Positions 35,793 through 45,991 of a stretch of DNA of 64,000 nt are shown one piece after another. The translations under genes and the position numbers were made by a program. Below the pieces are notes generated by a model that was not told where the DNA came from, made no database searches, and saw only the letters and a list, made by a program, of their open reading frames with translations. Position 1 is the stretch's first letter; every line of letters begins with the position of its first letter. Source of the DNA: Paenibacillus piri (lineage in GTDB: Bacteria > Bacillota > Bacilli > Paenibacillales > NBRC-103111). The stretch lies in NCBI RefSeq assembly GCF_004354045.1, contig NZ_SMRT01000001.1, positions 1,054,001 to 1,118,000 on the forward strand. Direction: 5' to 3'.

Positions 35793-38700
35793 ATGCTTAA
35801 GTCAGCAGCTGTTCGTTGCATGAAGATCATGTTGGCATTTGTCGTGCTGTTCTCTGTTCAAGTAAAGGCACCAGTATTTGCAGAGACATCCCAACAGGCA
35901 GACACAGCTCGATCAATGATCGATTTCTTCAGAAAAGATCGTACACAAATCAATGCGGATCAAGTGTCGAGAGACGAGCTCATAGTCTACGGTGTATTTT
36001 TGTCCAATTTCTTTGTACCAGGTCAAACAAAGCTAAAGGATATGATCGATGCTTCGGAATCCGAAGGAACATTACCAAAACGGGTAAGTACGAAATTCTT
36101 TGGATCGTCTGAAAATTATCAGCAAATCGTCAACGTCAATAACAAGCTGTATTCAGCGATCACTGATGTATTAAGAAATTCGAAGTCGGCATTTGGATTG
36201 TATGCATCTCCCCCAACCGAAAGCTCGGTTCCGATGACGGGCAAGGCGTTATACGATAAGCTGGCTGGCGTTGATCAGGATCGAAAAATCTATGCTAAAA
36301 ACGGCTCTCCTGATGCCATTGTGCTGGATTTGAACGATAAGGCAACTCGGGCAGCAATACAAGTGCTCTTTTCCTTCTCGCCTGAGTTGATCTTGGATAG
36401 TAAGAAAGGGATCAGGGCGTTGTCAGGTCTGTATATGGATGGAATCGGGAACATTTGGGGCGCTTATAACAATGTTGGTATTGAGGACTATGTGTTGGTG
36501 CTTCCTGCAGCCTTAAACCCTGTTGTGTTTTCCGGTAAGGTCAATGACAGCAAGTTCCCTGTAGCGAATGTATTTGTTATGGGAGGGGTAGTTAAGGTCA
36601 CCGAGGACTTCCTCGAAAATAAAAGCTTCATGACTCCGTACTACAACATAAAGGAGTTCTTCACCAACGGTTCGTCCAATACAAGCCTTATGAATCAGAA
36701 GAACATGTTAAGCATTTACGGTATCCAGTCACCTTCAGCCAGTACCTCCTTCACAGGGGGTTCTAAGATTAAGGGAGCGGTGGGTAACTCCGATGCGATC
36801 ATAATGCATAGCGATAAGGTTGAATCGAATCCATATGCGGATGTTGTAGAGTTCATTAATCAAACCTCGAACTCAGTTTTTTCAGAATCCAAGGCTTCGA
36901 TCCTTCTTACTATCGATGCTACTAAATTTACTGGTGGTAAGGAATATTTTGAGGATGAACAAAGTTTAAATCCTTCGCAGAAATCAACTCTTTCTGACTA
37001 TTTGTTCGGCGGTAGCGTCTTTTCCTTAAACCAACTGGCTGATGATATGTATTATTTTAACATTCAAAATGGCGCAAGTGGCGGTGAGGGCGATTGGAAG
37101 ACTGACGATAACGCCTTGATGTTGAAACAAAAGATGTTCGCAAAAGAGATTAATGGTGAATTTAACTTTTATTCTGGAGCTTATTTTGCTTCTCCGTTTA
37201 ATCGGTTTATGCTGCAATACAATAATGCTAAAAATTCTGGTGATCAGGGAGCCGTTGACTTCTTAGTCAACTATCTTAAAAACAACACTTTGGGTAAAAA
37301 GGTTGAATCAGGTTCTAAGGAGTTTAAGGCATTGAAGAGCTTCTTCGACTCAGGTGATTTTGGGACAGAAGATCCAGACATAATTAACGATGCACTTAAA
37401 TTGTTAAGGGCAGACAAGAATAATTTTGTATATAACTTGATTCCGTCTGCAATAATGGTTTCGGATAATATAGTTGACTCGGGTTGGTTTAAACCAACTA
37501 AGATTTCAACAACTGGTTTTGGATTAACTGCAAACGATGATTACCTCGGTTACATCTCTGTAGCCATAAGAAACAGTACTGCGATTCTTAACAGATATAA
37601 AGGTATGCCGGATAACCCTTACTTAGAGTTTACTGGGACTGGGGTTTTCAGTGCAGGTAATGGCGGTAAGATTGTAGGACACGATGATAAAGGTAAAAAT
37701 GTAGGTAAAAACGGACAGAACGCTCTCTCCACATTGTTCTACAATTCGATGATTTACCGGATCTTCGGTATGAATAACACCTTCGTAAGCAAATTGGACA
37801 GCGATAAGCTATATGCCGGGGACAAATATTCAGGTGTGCTTGGAGACTACACGGTCATGACAGCCGTAATGAACGGGGTAAACAACTTCCCAGGCATTTA
37901 TTGGGGCTACATGGTTCAACTGCTTAACGTCCGAAAAGACGGAGAGGTTTGGAAAAGTGATCGTTTCTCAAATGCTCTGCTTCCTCCGATGACCATTAAT
38001 ACAATGAGTGATGGTTTAAAGCTCGATGATATTATCGGGGCTAAGGGAGTTGTTCCGTCCGAGGAGAAAACACAGGAAGAAATGTCGAAGGATGTCCTAA
38101 AGAAAGTTTACGGTCTACTTCAAGATGGACCGAATGACTATCGGGATAAGTTGATTAAATCAACACAAGACAGTTGGATTATTTCTACCCACAGAGCGAT
38201 TACAGGTTCATGGATTGGAAACTCCTTGAGCGTAAGTGCCGGAGGTAACAGTTCCTACGCATCTGTAGTGGGGTATATTAACACCCCAAGTTTGAACGAT
38301 CTGCCGTTAACACAATGGGTGTTAAGCGACTATAGTCATATTTACATGATTCTTATGGTTTTTGTTCTTGTCGGCGTTGTTGTGATGGTGATCTCGAAAT
38401 TCAGGAACATTAGAGAAGGGTTATTACTTTTCATCTTAATGACAGTAGTCTTGATATTACCACAGTTCCTTATATCTAACGTTATAAATTTATCTAATAC
38501 CGTTGGAGACAAACTATACTCAGGCAGATTTAATTATTGGGCGATCACGCAGCACCAACAATCACTGTCAGCTTTGAATGCTACGAGGATGAAAGGTGAC
38601 GAGAGCGATTATATTATCGCTCAGAATATGGACAATGCTAAAAATGTATATAGTTCTGATGTTGGGGTTCGTGTGAGGTGGATGTCTCCTAAGAAGGATG

Positions 38701-40928
38701 ATGTATTCGATAAAATGTTCAATAAGAATCAAGCTACTCAAGGGTTTATACAGAATATAACCGTATTTCGGTGGTTGTTCAGTTCATTTCTTAATCAGGA
38801 AGAATACGTTTATGACGATCCGTTGGCTACTTACCTTTACAGACCTTACATTTCGATTGCCAATGAAGCGAAAAGCTCCTATGAATTATTGCGTCAAAGT
38901 ATAACTCCGAAGCAGATCGCCGCGGATAAGGTAAAAGATGCTCAGACTAACTTAAAAGAGGCTTTAGACTACAGATTCAAGTTTTTAACTGGCTCGGATT
39001 TGCAGGTAAAGTTCACACCAGATCAAAAAAGCTTGATAGAGTCTTCTGCAGTTTATTCCGTTCCAGGGCAAGACAAAAGCACTTTAGACAGCTATAGATT
39101 TTGGTCATTGAATAATGCGGATGTGTCAAGGGCAATCTTCAGAAACGATTATTCAACAAATGCTGGTATTGCTACAGATTCTTCAAATCCGTTTTACAAT
39201 GCCTATTCTTTGTCAACCGAGGGTCCGTTCTATTATTTTTACAATATGTTCAAACAAAGATATTCAGGAATCAACGGTGGCTTTAGAGGTGCTCTACTAT
39301 CGGATGAAGTATTTAGAGTAAGGAGTGACAGTACCAAAGTAGACAGGAAGATGCGCGATTTCCTCGACTTAGAGGGGTTATTCACCTATGTTGTTCCGTA
39401 TCTTGCACAGGGGAATGATTATGTAAATGGTTGGACTGCTCAACACGGTAAATCAATTGATAAATTCGCTTTCGAGAGTGGAGGGGTTCCTTCCGATCCT
39501 ACTCTTAGCGAGAAATATGAGAACGAAAAATCGAAGAAGGAAAACCTCAAGCGGGTTTGGAAGCTTTATACACCTTGGGTTGATCAGCTTTATGGGCTTG
39601 ATGTAATGAACAAAAATGTATCGATTGCGAAGAAAAAGGTTCTTGTTTCGGACACTCTGAACCCAGGTGCATACGATACGGCTGGAAGACCAATGATTTT
39701 CTCGGAAGCTGATATGGCAGCCAAGGGTTATCAAGTATCTGATTTGTCTAATGTTGAGCTTCGAATTCAGGCAACATTGAGATCTACTTACGAAGATTTG
39801 AAATACCTCAACAATTATTATGATTTCTCGAATGATACTGTTGGAGATGATGTTTTAGTAACTGCGGCGGCAATGATGGCTACCTTCAACTTTAATCGGG
39901 AGTTCTCGGAAAATAAGTTCCTTGGAGAAAGTGTTGTCCAGTACCCTCAGAACTTCGAGTTAAAGAATTTCAACTATGATGCCTTTATGAGATTAACACT
40001 GCTTAACTCAACAGGGGAGCAATTGCTGGCGGAAAAAGATCTGTATGTCAGAGTTCTAGATAAGACATCAATCTTCACAGGTCTTCTACTTCTAATGGCT
40101 GATTTGTTTGCAATTATAGTAATTCCGTCAATGAAGCTACTCGTACTGTTGTTACTGTTGTTCTTAGGTATCGTAGTGAGTTTATCATGCTTGTTCTCGC
40201 CGCCTGATAATGTCTGGAAGGCAGTATTCAAAAATGTGATTTCTCCTGCTCTTTTGTTCTTAATATCAAGCATCGGTTTTGCTTATGTGATCTCCCTGTT
40301 TATGGGTGAAGGATTAACGGGGTATGTAGGTGGGCGTAGTCCATCTCTTGGCGTTAGTGATCCAACAATTATGATTCTGCTGATGATCGTAGTGGATGCC
40401 ATCTTTGTATTCGTCCTATACAAAATCACTCGCTTTTTAATCGGATCGTTGAAGCGCCATGTCGAAACTGTGTTCCACTCCGCAGTTATGGCAGCAGCCG
40501 GTGCAGCTTCTGTTATCGGAAGTTCAGTAAGGAGTATCACCCGAAAGGGAATAAATGTTGATTCACCCTTGTCTGTAATCGGAAAAGCATCTAACACCAT
40601 CTCCCAAAAAGCAGCTGGCATTGGTTCTGCCTTGAGAAACAATGTCTTCCCTCATAGAGATTACGGGAAAGGTGAAGCAGCCAATAAAGATACTCGAGAG
40701 AGAGTTGCAAAACTGTCATCGTCATCGTCGCAGGTAGAAATGCTTAGGTCAAAATTAAAGTGGGAAGATAACACTAACGCTGAAAAGGATAAATCATCCT
40801 CGAGTCCTTCCAATAAGGACAAAGACCTTTCAAAATTTATCAACGATAAGACGTCACCTCACTCGAATAAAAAGACAAGCAATACCGATAAGGATAATAA
40901 AAATCAGAGCAAAGATCTACTGCCTTGA
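35793..40928 (+). CDS. Giant multi-span membrane protein with large extracellular parts
   Basis: 1711 aa, the largest protein of the window. Signal peptide (1-30, MLAFVVLFSVQVKAPVFA), about 810 residues outside, two membrane helices (about 847-868 and 873-895), a second outside region of about 530 residues, then a cluster of helices (about 1427-1470, 1483-1505, 1523-1553) and a cytoplasmic tail of about 150 residues ending in a Ser/Lys/Asp-rich disordered part. This resembles, in architecture only, VirB6/TrbL-type channel proteins of Gram-positive secretion systems that gained large outer domains. No ATPase or enzyme motif. RBS AGGGGG, ATG 35793. It is followed by the 702-aa and 271-aa membrane proteins. 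Confidence 0.75.
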   Translation: MLKSAAVRCMKIMLAFVVLFSVQVKAPVFAETSQQADTARSMIDFFRKDRTQINADQVSRDELIVYGVFLSNFFVPGQTKLKDMIDASESEGTLPKRVSTKFFGSSENYQQIVNVNNKLYSAITDVLRNSKSAFGLYASPPTESSVPMTGKALYDKLAGVDQDRKIYAKNGSPDAIVLDLNDKATRAAIQVLFSFSPELILDSKKGIRALSGLYMDGIGNIWGAYNNVGIEDYVLVLPAALNPVVFSGKVNDSKFPVANVFVMGGVVKVTEDFLENKSFMTPYYNIKEFFTNGSSNTSLMNQKNMLSIYGIQSPSASTSFTGGSKIKGAVGNSDAIIMHSDKVESNPYADVVEFINQTSNSVFSESKASILLTIDATKFTGGKEYFEDEQSLNPSQKSTLSDYLFGGSVFSLNQLADDMYYFNIQNGASGGEGDWKTDDNALMLKQKMFAKEINGEFNFYSGAYFASPFNRFMLQYNNAKNSGDQGAVDFLVNYLKNNTLGKKVESGSKEFKALKSFFDSGDFGTEDPDIINDALKLLRADKNNFVYNLIPSAIMVSDNIVDSGWFKPTKISTTGFGLTANDDYLGYISVAIRNSTAILNRYKGMPDNPYLEFTGTGVFSAGNGGKIVGHDDKGKNVGKNGQNALSTLFYNSMIYRIFGMNNTFVSKLDSDKLYAGDKYSGVLGDYTVMTAVMNGVNNFPGIYWGYMVQLLNVRKDGEVWKSDRFSNALLPPMTINTMSDGLKLDDIIGAKGVVPSEEKTQEEMSKDVLKKVYGLLQDGPNDYRDKLIKSTQDSWIISTHRAITGSWIGNSLSVSAGGNSSYASVVGYINTPSLNDLPLTQWVLSDYSHIYMILMVFVLVGVVVMVISKFRNIREGLLLFILMTVVLILPQFLISNVINLSNTVGDKLYSGRFNYWAITQHQQSLSALNATRMKGDESDYIIAQNMDNAKNVYSSDVGVRVRWMSPKKDDVFDKMFNKNQATQGFIQNITVFRWLFSSFLNQEEYVYDDPLATYLYRPYISIANEAKSSYELLRQSITPKQIAADKVKDAQTNLKEALDYRFKFLTGSDLQVKFTPDQKSLIESSAVYSVPGQDKSTLDSYRFWSLNNADVSRAIFRNDYSTNAGIATDSSNPFYNAYSLSTEGPFYYFYNMFKQRYSGINGGFRGALLSDEVFRVRSDSTKVDRKMRDFLDLEGLFTYVVPYLAQGNDYVNGWTAQHGKSIDKFAFESGGVPSDPTLSEKYENEKSKKENLKRVWKLYTPWVDQLYGLDVMNKNVSIAKKKVLVSDTLNPGAYDTAGRPMIFSEADMAAKGYQVSDLSNVELRIQATLRSTYEDLKYLNNYYDFSNDTVGDDVLVTAAAMMATFNFNREFSENKFLGESVVQYPQNFELKNFNYDAFMRLTLLNSTGEQLLAEKDLYVRVLDKTSIFTGLLLLMADLFAIIVIPSMKLLVLLLLLFLGIVVSLSCLFSPPDNVWKAVFKNVISPALLFLISSIGFAYVISLFMGEGLTGYVGGRSPSLGVSDPTIMILLMIVVDAIFVFVLYKITRFLIGSLKRHVETVFHSAVMAAAGAASVIGSSVRSITRKGINVDSPLSVIGKASNTISQKAAGIGSALRNNVFPHRDYGKGEAANKDTRERVAKLSSSSSQVEMLRSKLKWEDNTNAEKDKSSSSPSNKDKDLSKFINDKTSPHSNKKTSNTDKDNKNQSKDLLP

Positions 40929-40936
40929 GTAAGTTA

Positions 40937-40973
40937 GACCCCTTCAACCGAATGAAGGGGTTCTTCTCTTTTA
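40937..40973 (+). terminator. Probable terminator
   Basis: CCCCTTC / GAAGGGG stem with an 8-nt loop followed by TTCTTCTCTTTT. Confidence 0.7.
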
Positions 40974-41092
40974 ATTAAAACACAGCAATTTGAGTAGGAG
41001 CATGTTTCAAATTTTGGGATGGGTATTCTGATCTATCTTACAACAATAAGAAGGAATTCTTTCTAATTCGAGACGTAAAGAGGTGCACAATA

Positions 41093-43201
41093 ATGTCGAG
41101 AACAGCTAAACCGCTTATTGGTCTTTTCCTACTAATACTACTCACTTGTGTTTTATTTTCAGGGAGAACCTACGCTTCATCCATGTATGATGATAACGTC
41201 CCTTCACTTTTACCATCAAATGCTTATTACTTTGAGACCAACGGAGTCATGAGGAGAACTACGAGCGACAGTCAGTTGTTCGATCAAATTTTAAAGGACA
41301 GACAATCAAGTGTTATTGCTGATATGAAGAAAATTGGCGCAGATCAGTTTATTGATAAGACGATTAGCGGAGGGATCGATACCAGTGGGGGTATCGACTT
41401 TTGGAATTATGATCTTTCTCAGCTTCAACAGAGGAAAGAAAGCGTGGTGGTAACGATCCATCGAGGGTCGACTCCCTACTCTATCTTCATTCCGAGGGGT
41501 AAGAAAGAGGTTCCTATCCCGAATGACCCTGAGGGCAGAACAATGTGGGTAGAAGTTAATCAAAAAGTCATTAGTGCTTCTAAAGAAGCATTATCACGTT
41601 ACTTACTCATGGTAAAAGAAGGAGTTATCTTTGGCAGCTTGGCAAGTAGCTACAATATCTATTCTATGTATCCAGAGCAACAAGTACCTTTGACTGATAT
41701 TCTTCAAGATGCAAAAGAAGCCAAGGGGGTTGCGCTTGGTTATCAAACAATAAAGTCTTCAGGGGTCACCATGCGTTATTCATTAGACGGGTTTTACAAT
41801 CCTTTATTCGGTAAGATGGACATATCGATGATTCTGAAAAGTGGTTTTAGTTGGACAAGTAAAGTCAACGAGGTGAAGATAGGAGCCGGTGGATCAGATG
41901 ATAAAATAACCATTGGTATTTCAGATGAATTTCTTGATTTTATGCGACCGGACTCTCCGATTAGAGAAGGACTCTTAAGCGATATTGATCGTAATATTGT
42001 CGCTAGTGCTAACGGGGTAAAGTCCGTCCGTGCCGCTCTTTCGGGGATCGCAGTTGAACCTAAAAATATGGTTGATGTCGGAATGCGTCTAATTGTCCCT
42101 TCAACGTTCAGTAAGAACGATTTAAAGAACTATCCTATCGTAACTGGTAAGAAGGGTTATAAACTGATCAATGGTATTAAGATGCGGATCACAGAAAATA
42201 TGATTTATAAATTCGATGAGGTCAGCGGCAAGAATGAGAAGTTAGGCAATTACGATGATTTTGGAATTTATTTGAATAGCCTTGTTCTTGGATCGACAAT
42301 AACTCCGGACGGACGAACTGTGGGAGCGGTTATTCCGTTGTGGTATAAGGAAGTTGTTGTGAGTACCGCCGCTTCGGACGCTGGAACTTTGTATTATACA
42401 GGACGGACGGTAAAGATGGGTAATGACTACAGCAGTAAGTTGTCATTAGACGGGATGAACAAGGATTTATTTGGAATCGACACAAAGTCATCGGGTTTGC
42501 AGGCAATTGATGTAAGAAAATTCGCCTTCACCGAAGAAGCAGATCACCTGAAAAGAGAAGATCATAATTCTGTAGGGCAAGCACCTGAAAACTTCCGGCT
42601 TAAACTCATTTTTAATACAACAGATGAAGAAGCCAAAGGGTTCAGTATCATCCGAAATAATTACTACATTGATGACCCTAATCTCATTACATGGTTGGAG
42701 AGCAGCGAGGCTAAAGCAATGACCGGGGTAAAAGCAGATGTTCTGTATAAGCTAATCACTGGCGGTATAGAGATTGATAATAAGCCTTTGACTTATGAGC
42801 AATGGAACAGAATGCAGGAGATTCGGTCTGAGCTCGATTCGGCAGGTAAGTCTAAACTAATGACCTTCATCAAAGTGATTGTCCTAATTGCAGGAGTGTT
42901 TTTGATATTTTATTCTTTAATGCTGATTATCGCTTACTGGATCGATATTTTAAATCCTCTCTTTGACTTCTCGATTCTGAACATGATGACCTTTAAGAGA
43001 CTGTATCCAGTTGCAGGAGAGGACGATATGGGATATATCACCTCTAAAGCTGAGGGAACCTCATACGTGACCTTCCCGCGTATTCTGATTCATGGTCTTT
43101 TAGGTATGGTGTGCGGGTTGCTTTTCATCTTTGGTGAACCAGTCCTTGAGTTTATATTATGGATTTACTACAAAGTTGTCAGCTTCGTTGGAGTTGTTTA
43201 A
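41093..43201 (+). CDS. 702-aa exported membrane protein of unknown function
   Basis: Signal peptide (about 7-29, LFLLILLTCVLFSGRTYA), an outside region of about 560 residues with mixed structure, then a membrane helix (about 593-620), a cytoplasmic loop (MMTFKRLYPVAGEDDMGY) and two more helices at the C-terminus (HGLLGMVCGLLFIFG and VLEFILWIYYKVVSFVG). The outside-large/inside-small layout mirrors the 1711-aa protein, so the two probably form one envelope complex. RBS AAGAGGTG, ATG 41093. No family recognised. Confidence 0.7.
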   Translation: MSRTAKPLIGLFLLILLTCVLFSGRTYASSMYDDNVPSLLPSNAYYFETNGVMRRTTSDSQLFDQILKDRQSSVIADMKKIGADQFIDKTISGGIDTSGGIDFWNYDLSQLQQRKESVVVTIHRGSTPYSIFIPRGKKEVPIPNDPEGRTMWVEVNQKVISASKEALSRYLLMVKEGVIFGSLASSYNIYSMYPEQQVPLTDILQDAKEAKGVALGYQTIKSSGVTMRYSLDGFYNPLFGKMDISMILKSGFSWTSKVNEVKIGAGGSDDKITIGISDEFLDFMRPDSPIREGLLSDIDRNIVASANGVKSVRAALSGIAVEPKNMVDVGMRLIVPSTFSKNDLKNYPIVTGKKGYKLINGIKMRITENMIYKFDEVSGKNEKLGNYDDFGIYLNSLVLGSTITPDGRTVGAVIPLWYKEVVVSTAASDAGTLYYTGRTVKMGNDYSSKLSLDGMNKDLFGIDTKSSGLQAIDVRKFAFTEEADHLKREDHNSVGQAPENFRLKLIFNTTDEEAKGFSIIRNNYYIDDPNLITWLESSEAKAMTGVKADVLYKLITGGIEIDNKPLTYEQWNRMQEIRSELDSAGKSKLMTFIKVIVLIAGVFLIFYSLMLIIAYWIDILNPLFDFSILNMMTFKRLYPVAGEDDMGYITSKAEGTSYVTFPRILIHGLLGMVCGLLFIFGEPVLEFILWIYYKVVSFVGVV

Positions 43202-43260
43202 CTGATCTAGAGATACCGCGAAAATTGAAACTTTAGGTTTTTGTTATAAAGCTTCCCCTT

Positions 43261-43289
43261 AAACCCTCCACTCTTATGGAGGGTTTTTA
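43261..43289 (+). terminator. Rho-independent terminator
   Basis: AAACCCTCC / GGAGGGTTT stem with an 8-nt loop and TTTTT. Confidence 0.85.
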
Positions 43290-43460
43290 TATTGAAACTT
43301 ACAGGAAACTATCTGCCTTTATCGATCTAGTTCAAATTCAAGAGTATCGGGGAGAGCTAAACAATAATATACGGGACTGGAATGCCAACATTACCATAAC
43401 TCAACATTGCGATCTGCTTCAAGTCCAGAACCTTACCAGACTACCCTCCGAGGTGATTAT

Positions 43461-44276
43461 ATGAACCGAATACTCCTGCTCATGGCGATCCTCTTTTGTT
43501 TATCAGCTACGAGCATCTATGCCGCCGCTGACGATGTCAGGATCATGGAGCTTCCACAATCAGACCGAGAACAGATGCAGGTCGTCTGGTCGAAGCTTGG
43601 AACAGATGGCAGTGCATTGATGGTCGAGTTCAAAACCCACAGCAACTTCAAGACTCACGATTCGCGTCTTTTTAAGTACGACACGATAACCGGCACCCTC
43701 ATCTTCAACCATTCGAACTTCTTAGCAGCCACAGACAAGTCGAGAAAGACAGCTCTGAAATCCTTCATGGAAGAGCTTCACAAATCCAAGGTATCGGAAT
43801 CGACGCAGCAGAGTATCACCAACACTTTAAGGCGCACCAGTACCGATCTCTCCGCAGCGCTTGACCCAATCGTAACCGACTCGGACGAGACTTATATCTA
43901 TTTGGCATTGCGCATTTTGAGTCCATACTTAGATGTAATCAGGCTAATCCTTGGTATTGCAGCGATCATTATCGTATTATTCCTCGTCATGCGTACTGTT
44001 CTGGACTTAGTTTACCTTGGACTCCCGTTTGCAAGGGAGCTAATGGAGGTTCGTTCTCAACAAAACGGTAAATTTCGATTTGTCAGCAGCACGGCTGTTA
44101 ACTCGATGAAGGAGTCGGAAACATCTATCGGTTCAGCAAATTACAAAAATGTGTATGTCCTTTACTTCAGGCGCATTGTTTTGCGCTATATTATCCTCAG
44201 CATCTGCTTGGGGTATCTAGCATTAGATGGTATTGGGCAAATCATCAAATGGTTACTGAACACGTACTTCTACTAG
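43461..44276 (+). CDS. 271-aa exported membrane protein
   Basis: Starts at ATG 43461 with CCGAGGTGA upstream. Signal peptide (1-22, SATSIYAAA), an outside domain of about 130 residues, membrane helix (about 160-185, LILGIAAIIIVLFLVMRTVL), an inside loop and one or two C-terminal helices (YIILSICLGYLALDGIG, IIKWLLNTYFY). A third member of the envelope set after the 1711- and 702-aa proteins. No enzyme motif. Confidence 0.7.
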   Translation: MNRILLLMAILFCLSATSIYAAADDVRIMELPQSDREQMQVVWSKLGTDGSALMVEFKTHSNFKTHDSRLFKYDTITGTLIFNHSNFLAATDKSRKTALKSFMEELHKSKVSESTQQSITNTLRRTSTDLSAALDPIVTDSDETYIYLALRILSPYLDVIRLILGIAAIIIVLFLVMRTVLDLVYLGLPFARELMEVRSQQNGKFRFVSSTAVNSMKESETSIGSANYKNVYVLYFRRIVLRYIILSICLGYLALDGIGQIIKWLLNTYFY

Positions 44277-44298
44277 CCCGAAGGGGCTTTTCTTTTTT
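44274..44298 (+). terminator. Rho-independent terminator
   Basis: AGCCC-GAAG-GGGCT stem at the stop codon, followed by TTTTCTTTTTT. Confidence 0.7.
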
Positions 44299-44498
44299 GC
44301 CCTGGAGTGCATCCGAATTTCCTGACCTAGCTCTATTGTTGATGGTTGCTTGTAGTCCCTTTGAAGGGAGCTCCGAATTTTAATTAATTTCAGGAGGAGA
44401 AAGGTCGAATTTCAGGATGGTTAACTCGACCTATTCTATAACACTAGAACTTATTTTTCGGGTTGCTTAAAAGCTCTTATACGAAGGGATGATCGAAG

Positions 44499-45005
44499 AT
44501 GGTAAAAGGTGAAGCAAAGAGTTCTGTTCATGTATTTGCGATTATTATCGTAGTAGCTCTAGGCTGTTGGTTCAGTTGGTATAGTAACCACCTTAAATTC
44601 ATTAATATCCCATTGGGGTATGAGATCGGGAATTTAAGTTGGAAGAGTGGCGATGAAGTTGTTACAGTCGGCTCTAGAAAAATATCTATTGAAGAGTTTG
44701 ATCGAAGTCAGCAAGAGTTAAATGCCAATTTTTCAAGCAATAATTTGTTTCAAATGAAAATGAGTGATAAAGCTATTATGAAGGAAGGTAGTAAAAAGCT
44801 TCACCTACTTGTTGAGAATCAAACAATCAATAAAGCCGATTTCTACTTTGATATTGTTCTTGACGACAAGGTAATTTACACCTCTGAAGTCCTAAAGCCA
44901 AGTCAAAAGGTGAACATCGTAAAACTCGATAAATCCCTTCCTTCCGATGTAAAGGGGTTAATGATTAAGTATCATATATCAAGCCCTGTTGAAGGTTCTA
45001 TCTAA
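44499..45005 (+). CDS. Single-span membrane protein, paralog of 30,990
   Basis: 168 aa: short inside segment, membrane helix (about 8-27, VFAIIIVVALGCWFSW), then a beta-rich outer domain with NLFQMKMSDKAI, KLHLLVENQTINKADFYFDI, KVIYTSEVLKPSQKVNI and LMIKYHISSP. This order aligns with the 30,990 protein block by block (for example EVIYTSPQMKPKQYI). The translation leader (GAAGGGATGA-TC-GAAGATGG) is also nearly the same as at 30,974. The two proteins bracket the envelope block, suggesting subunits of one assembly. Confidence 0.7.
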   Translation: MVKGEAKSSVHVFAIIIVVALGCWFSWYSNHLKFINIPLGYEIGNLSWKSGDEVVTVGSRKISIEEFDRSQQELNANFSSNNLFQMKMSDKAIMKEGSKKLHLLVENQTINKADFYFDIVLDDKVIYTSEVLKPSQKVNIVKLDKSLPSDVKGLMIKYHISSPVEGSI

Positions 45006-45080
45006 GCATCAAAGGATGTTGCTCCCTTCCTCATCTTGGGGTATTATGGAAGAAGTTGAATAACACTCGAATGCGGAAGC

Positions 45081-45123
45081 ACCGCAGACATTACCTTTGA
45101 CGGGTAGAGTCTGCGGTTTTTTG
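45081..45123 (+). terminator. Rho-independent terminator
   Basis: CCGCAGAC / GTCTGCGG stem followed by TTTTTTG. It closes the envelope block. Confidence 0.85.
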
Positions 45124-45153
45124 CGTTCAAAAACAAATCAGGAGGCGTTGTAG

Positions 45154-45426
45154 ATGAGTTGTTGTGTATTTTGTCAGAAGAAAGCTGAGATGCTGTTCAA
45201 TCATTTAACCCACGACATGGGTTCCCTCTGCATGGATGATTACATGAAGCTTCATGGTTCCTGTGGGGTATGCAGTACGAGCTTCATGCCGCCCGAGGTT
45301 CTTCCCGACACAGATTATCGTATCGAAGCCAAATTCATCAGTACTGGCGACAAGAACATTATGGTATGCGACCACTGTTACGACTCGATCCGGAAGGAGT
45401 TCTCCCTTCTGTTCAAAGAGGGGTAA
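45154..45426 (+). CDS. Small zinc-knuckle protein
   Basis: 90 aa with four cysteine pairs or near pairs (CCVFC, SLCMDDY, CGVC, CDHC), spaced like a double zinc finger (treble-clef/LIM-like). RBS AGGAGG, ATG 45154. It may be a protein-protein or nucleic-acid adaptor for the genes that follow. No family can be named. Confidence 0.65.
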   Translation: MSCCVFCQKKAEMLFNHLTHDMGSLCMDDYMKLHGSCGVCSTSFMPPEVLPDTDYRIEAKFISTGDKNIMVCDHCYDSIRKEFSLLFKEG

Positions 45427-45507
45427 CATTGACTTTCTGGCAACTTGATTGTTCAATACAGGTAACATCTGTAGTTGAAGGAAATTAGGCAAGGAGGGGT
45501 TAAGACA

Positions 45508-45915
45508 ATGTTTATTATAGAAGCTCACAACGGCAAACGGACTTGGATATCAGGTATCCTTCAAGATGAAGAAGCGGCGAAGGATTATTTCAATTCAATC
45601 CCCGAAGATTTGAGAAAATTCCAGAGTATCGTTTCGGTAAGTACGCTATCTTATCCGTTCTACATTGTTGAGGAGCGAAAATCCTTCAGATACTTGAACC
45701 GAGCCGATGTTGAAGGTCTATTCGACAGTATCAGTAAATTGGACGATGAGGATCATGTTTACTTCAACCTATACTATAACACTCAGGATTACCGTCACTC
45801 GGAGCCAGGGGTAGATTATATGGGGATCTTGAACCACATGCACATCGACAACCAGTTCCTTATGAATTATCAACGATACGGCAAGGACTTATTGGTAAGG
45901 AACAGGATGGCGTAA
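45508..45915 (+). CDS. Hypothetical protein
   Basis: 135 aa, soluble. ATG 45508 has a strong AAGGAGGGG site; the upstream extension of the frame lacks one. Predicted alpha/beta (MFIIEAHNGKRTWISGIL, FYIVEERKSFRYL). Its middle is acidic and aromatic. Unknown function; likely cotranscribed with the zinc-knuckle gene 80 nt upstream. Confidence 0.6.
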   Translation: MFIIEAHNGKRTWISGILQDEEAAKDYFNSIPEDLRKFQSIVSVSTLSYPFYIVEERKSFRYLNRADVEGLFDSISKLDDEDHVYFNLYYNTQDYRHSEPGVDYMGILNHMHIDNQFLMNYQRYGKDLLVRNRMA

Positions 45916-45991
45916 GTCCACTCCTCAGCCGCTCGGATCGGAGTAGTCCTGGGCGAATTTCAAGACCCTATAGTCGAGACAAATAATATAC

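Noticed and set aside
43276..43464. 62-aa plus-strand frame between the 702- and 271-aa protein genes
   Set aside because: Its start codon is in the loop-stem of a terminator and it lacks a Shine-Dalgarno site.
35793..44276. Calling the envelope block a type IV secretion system
   Set aside because: No VirB4, VirD4, relaxase or VirB1-like motif occurs in the window; only the architecture is suggestive.
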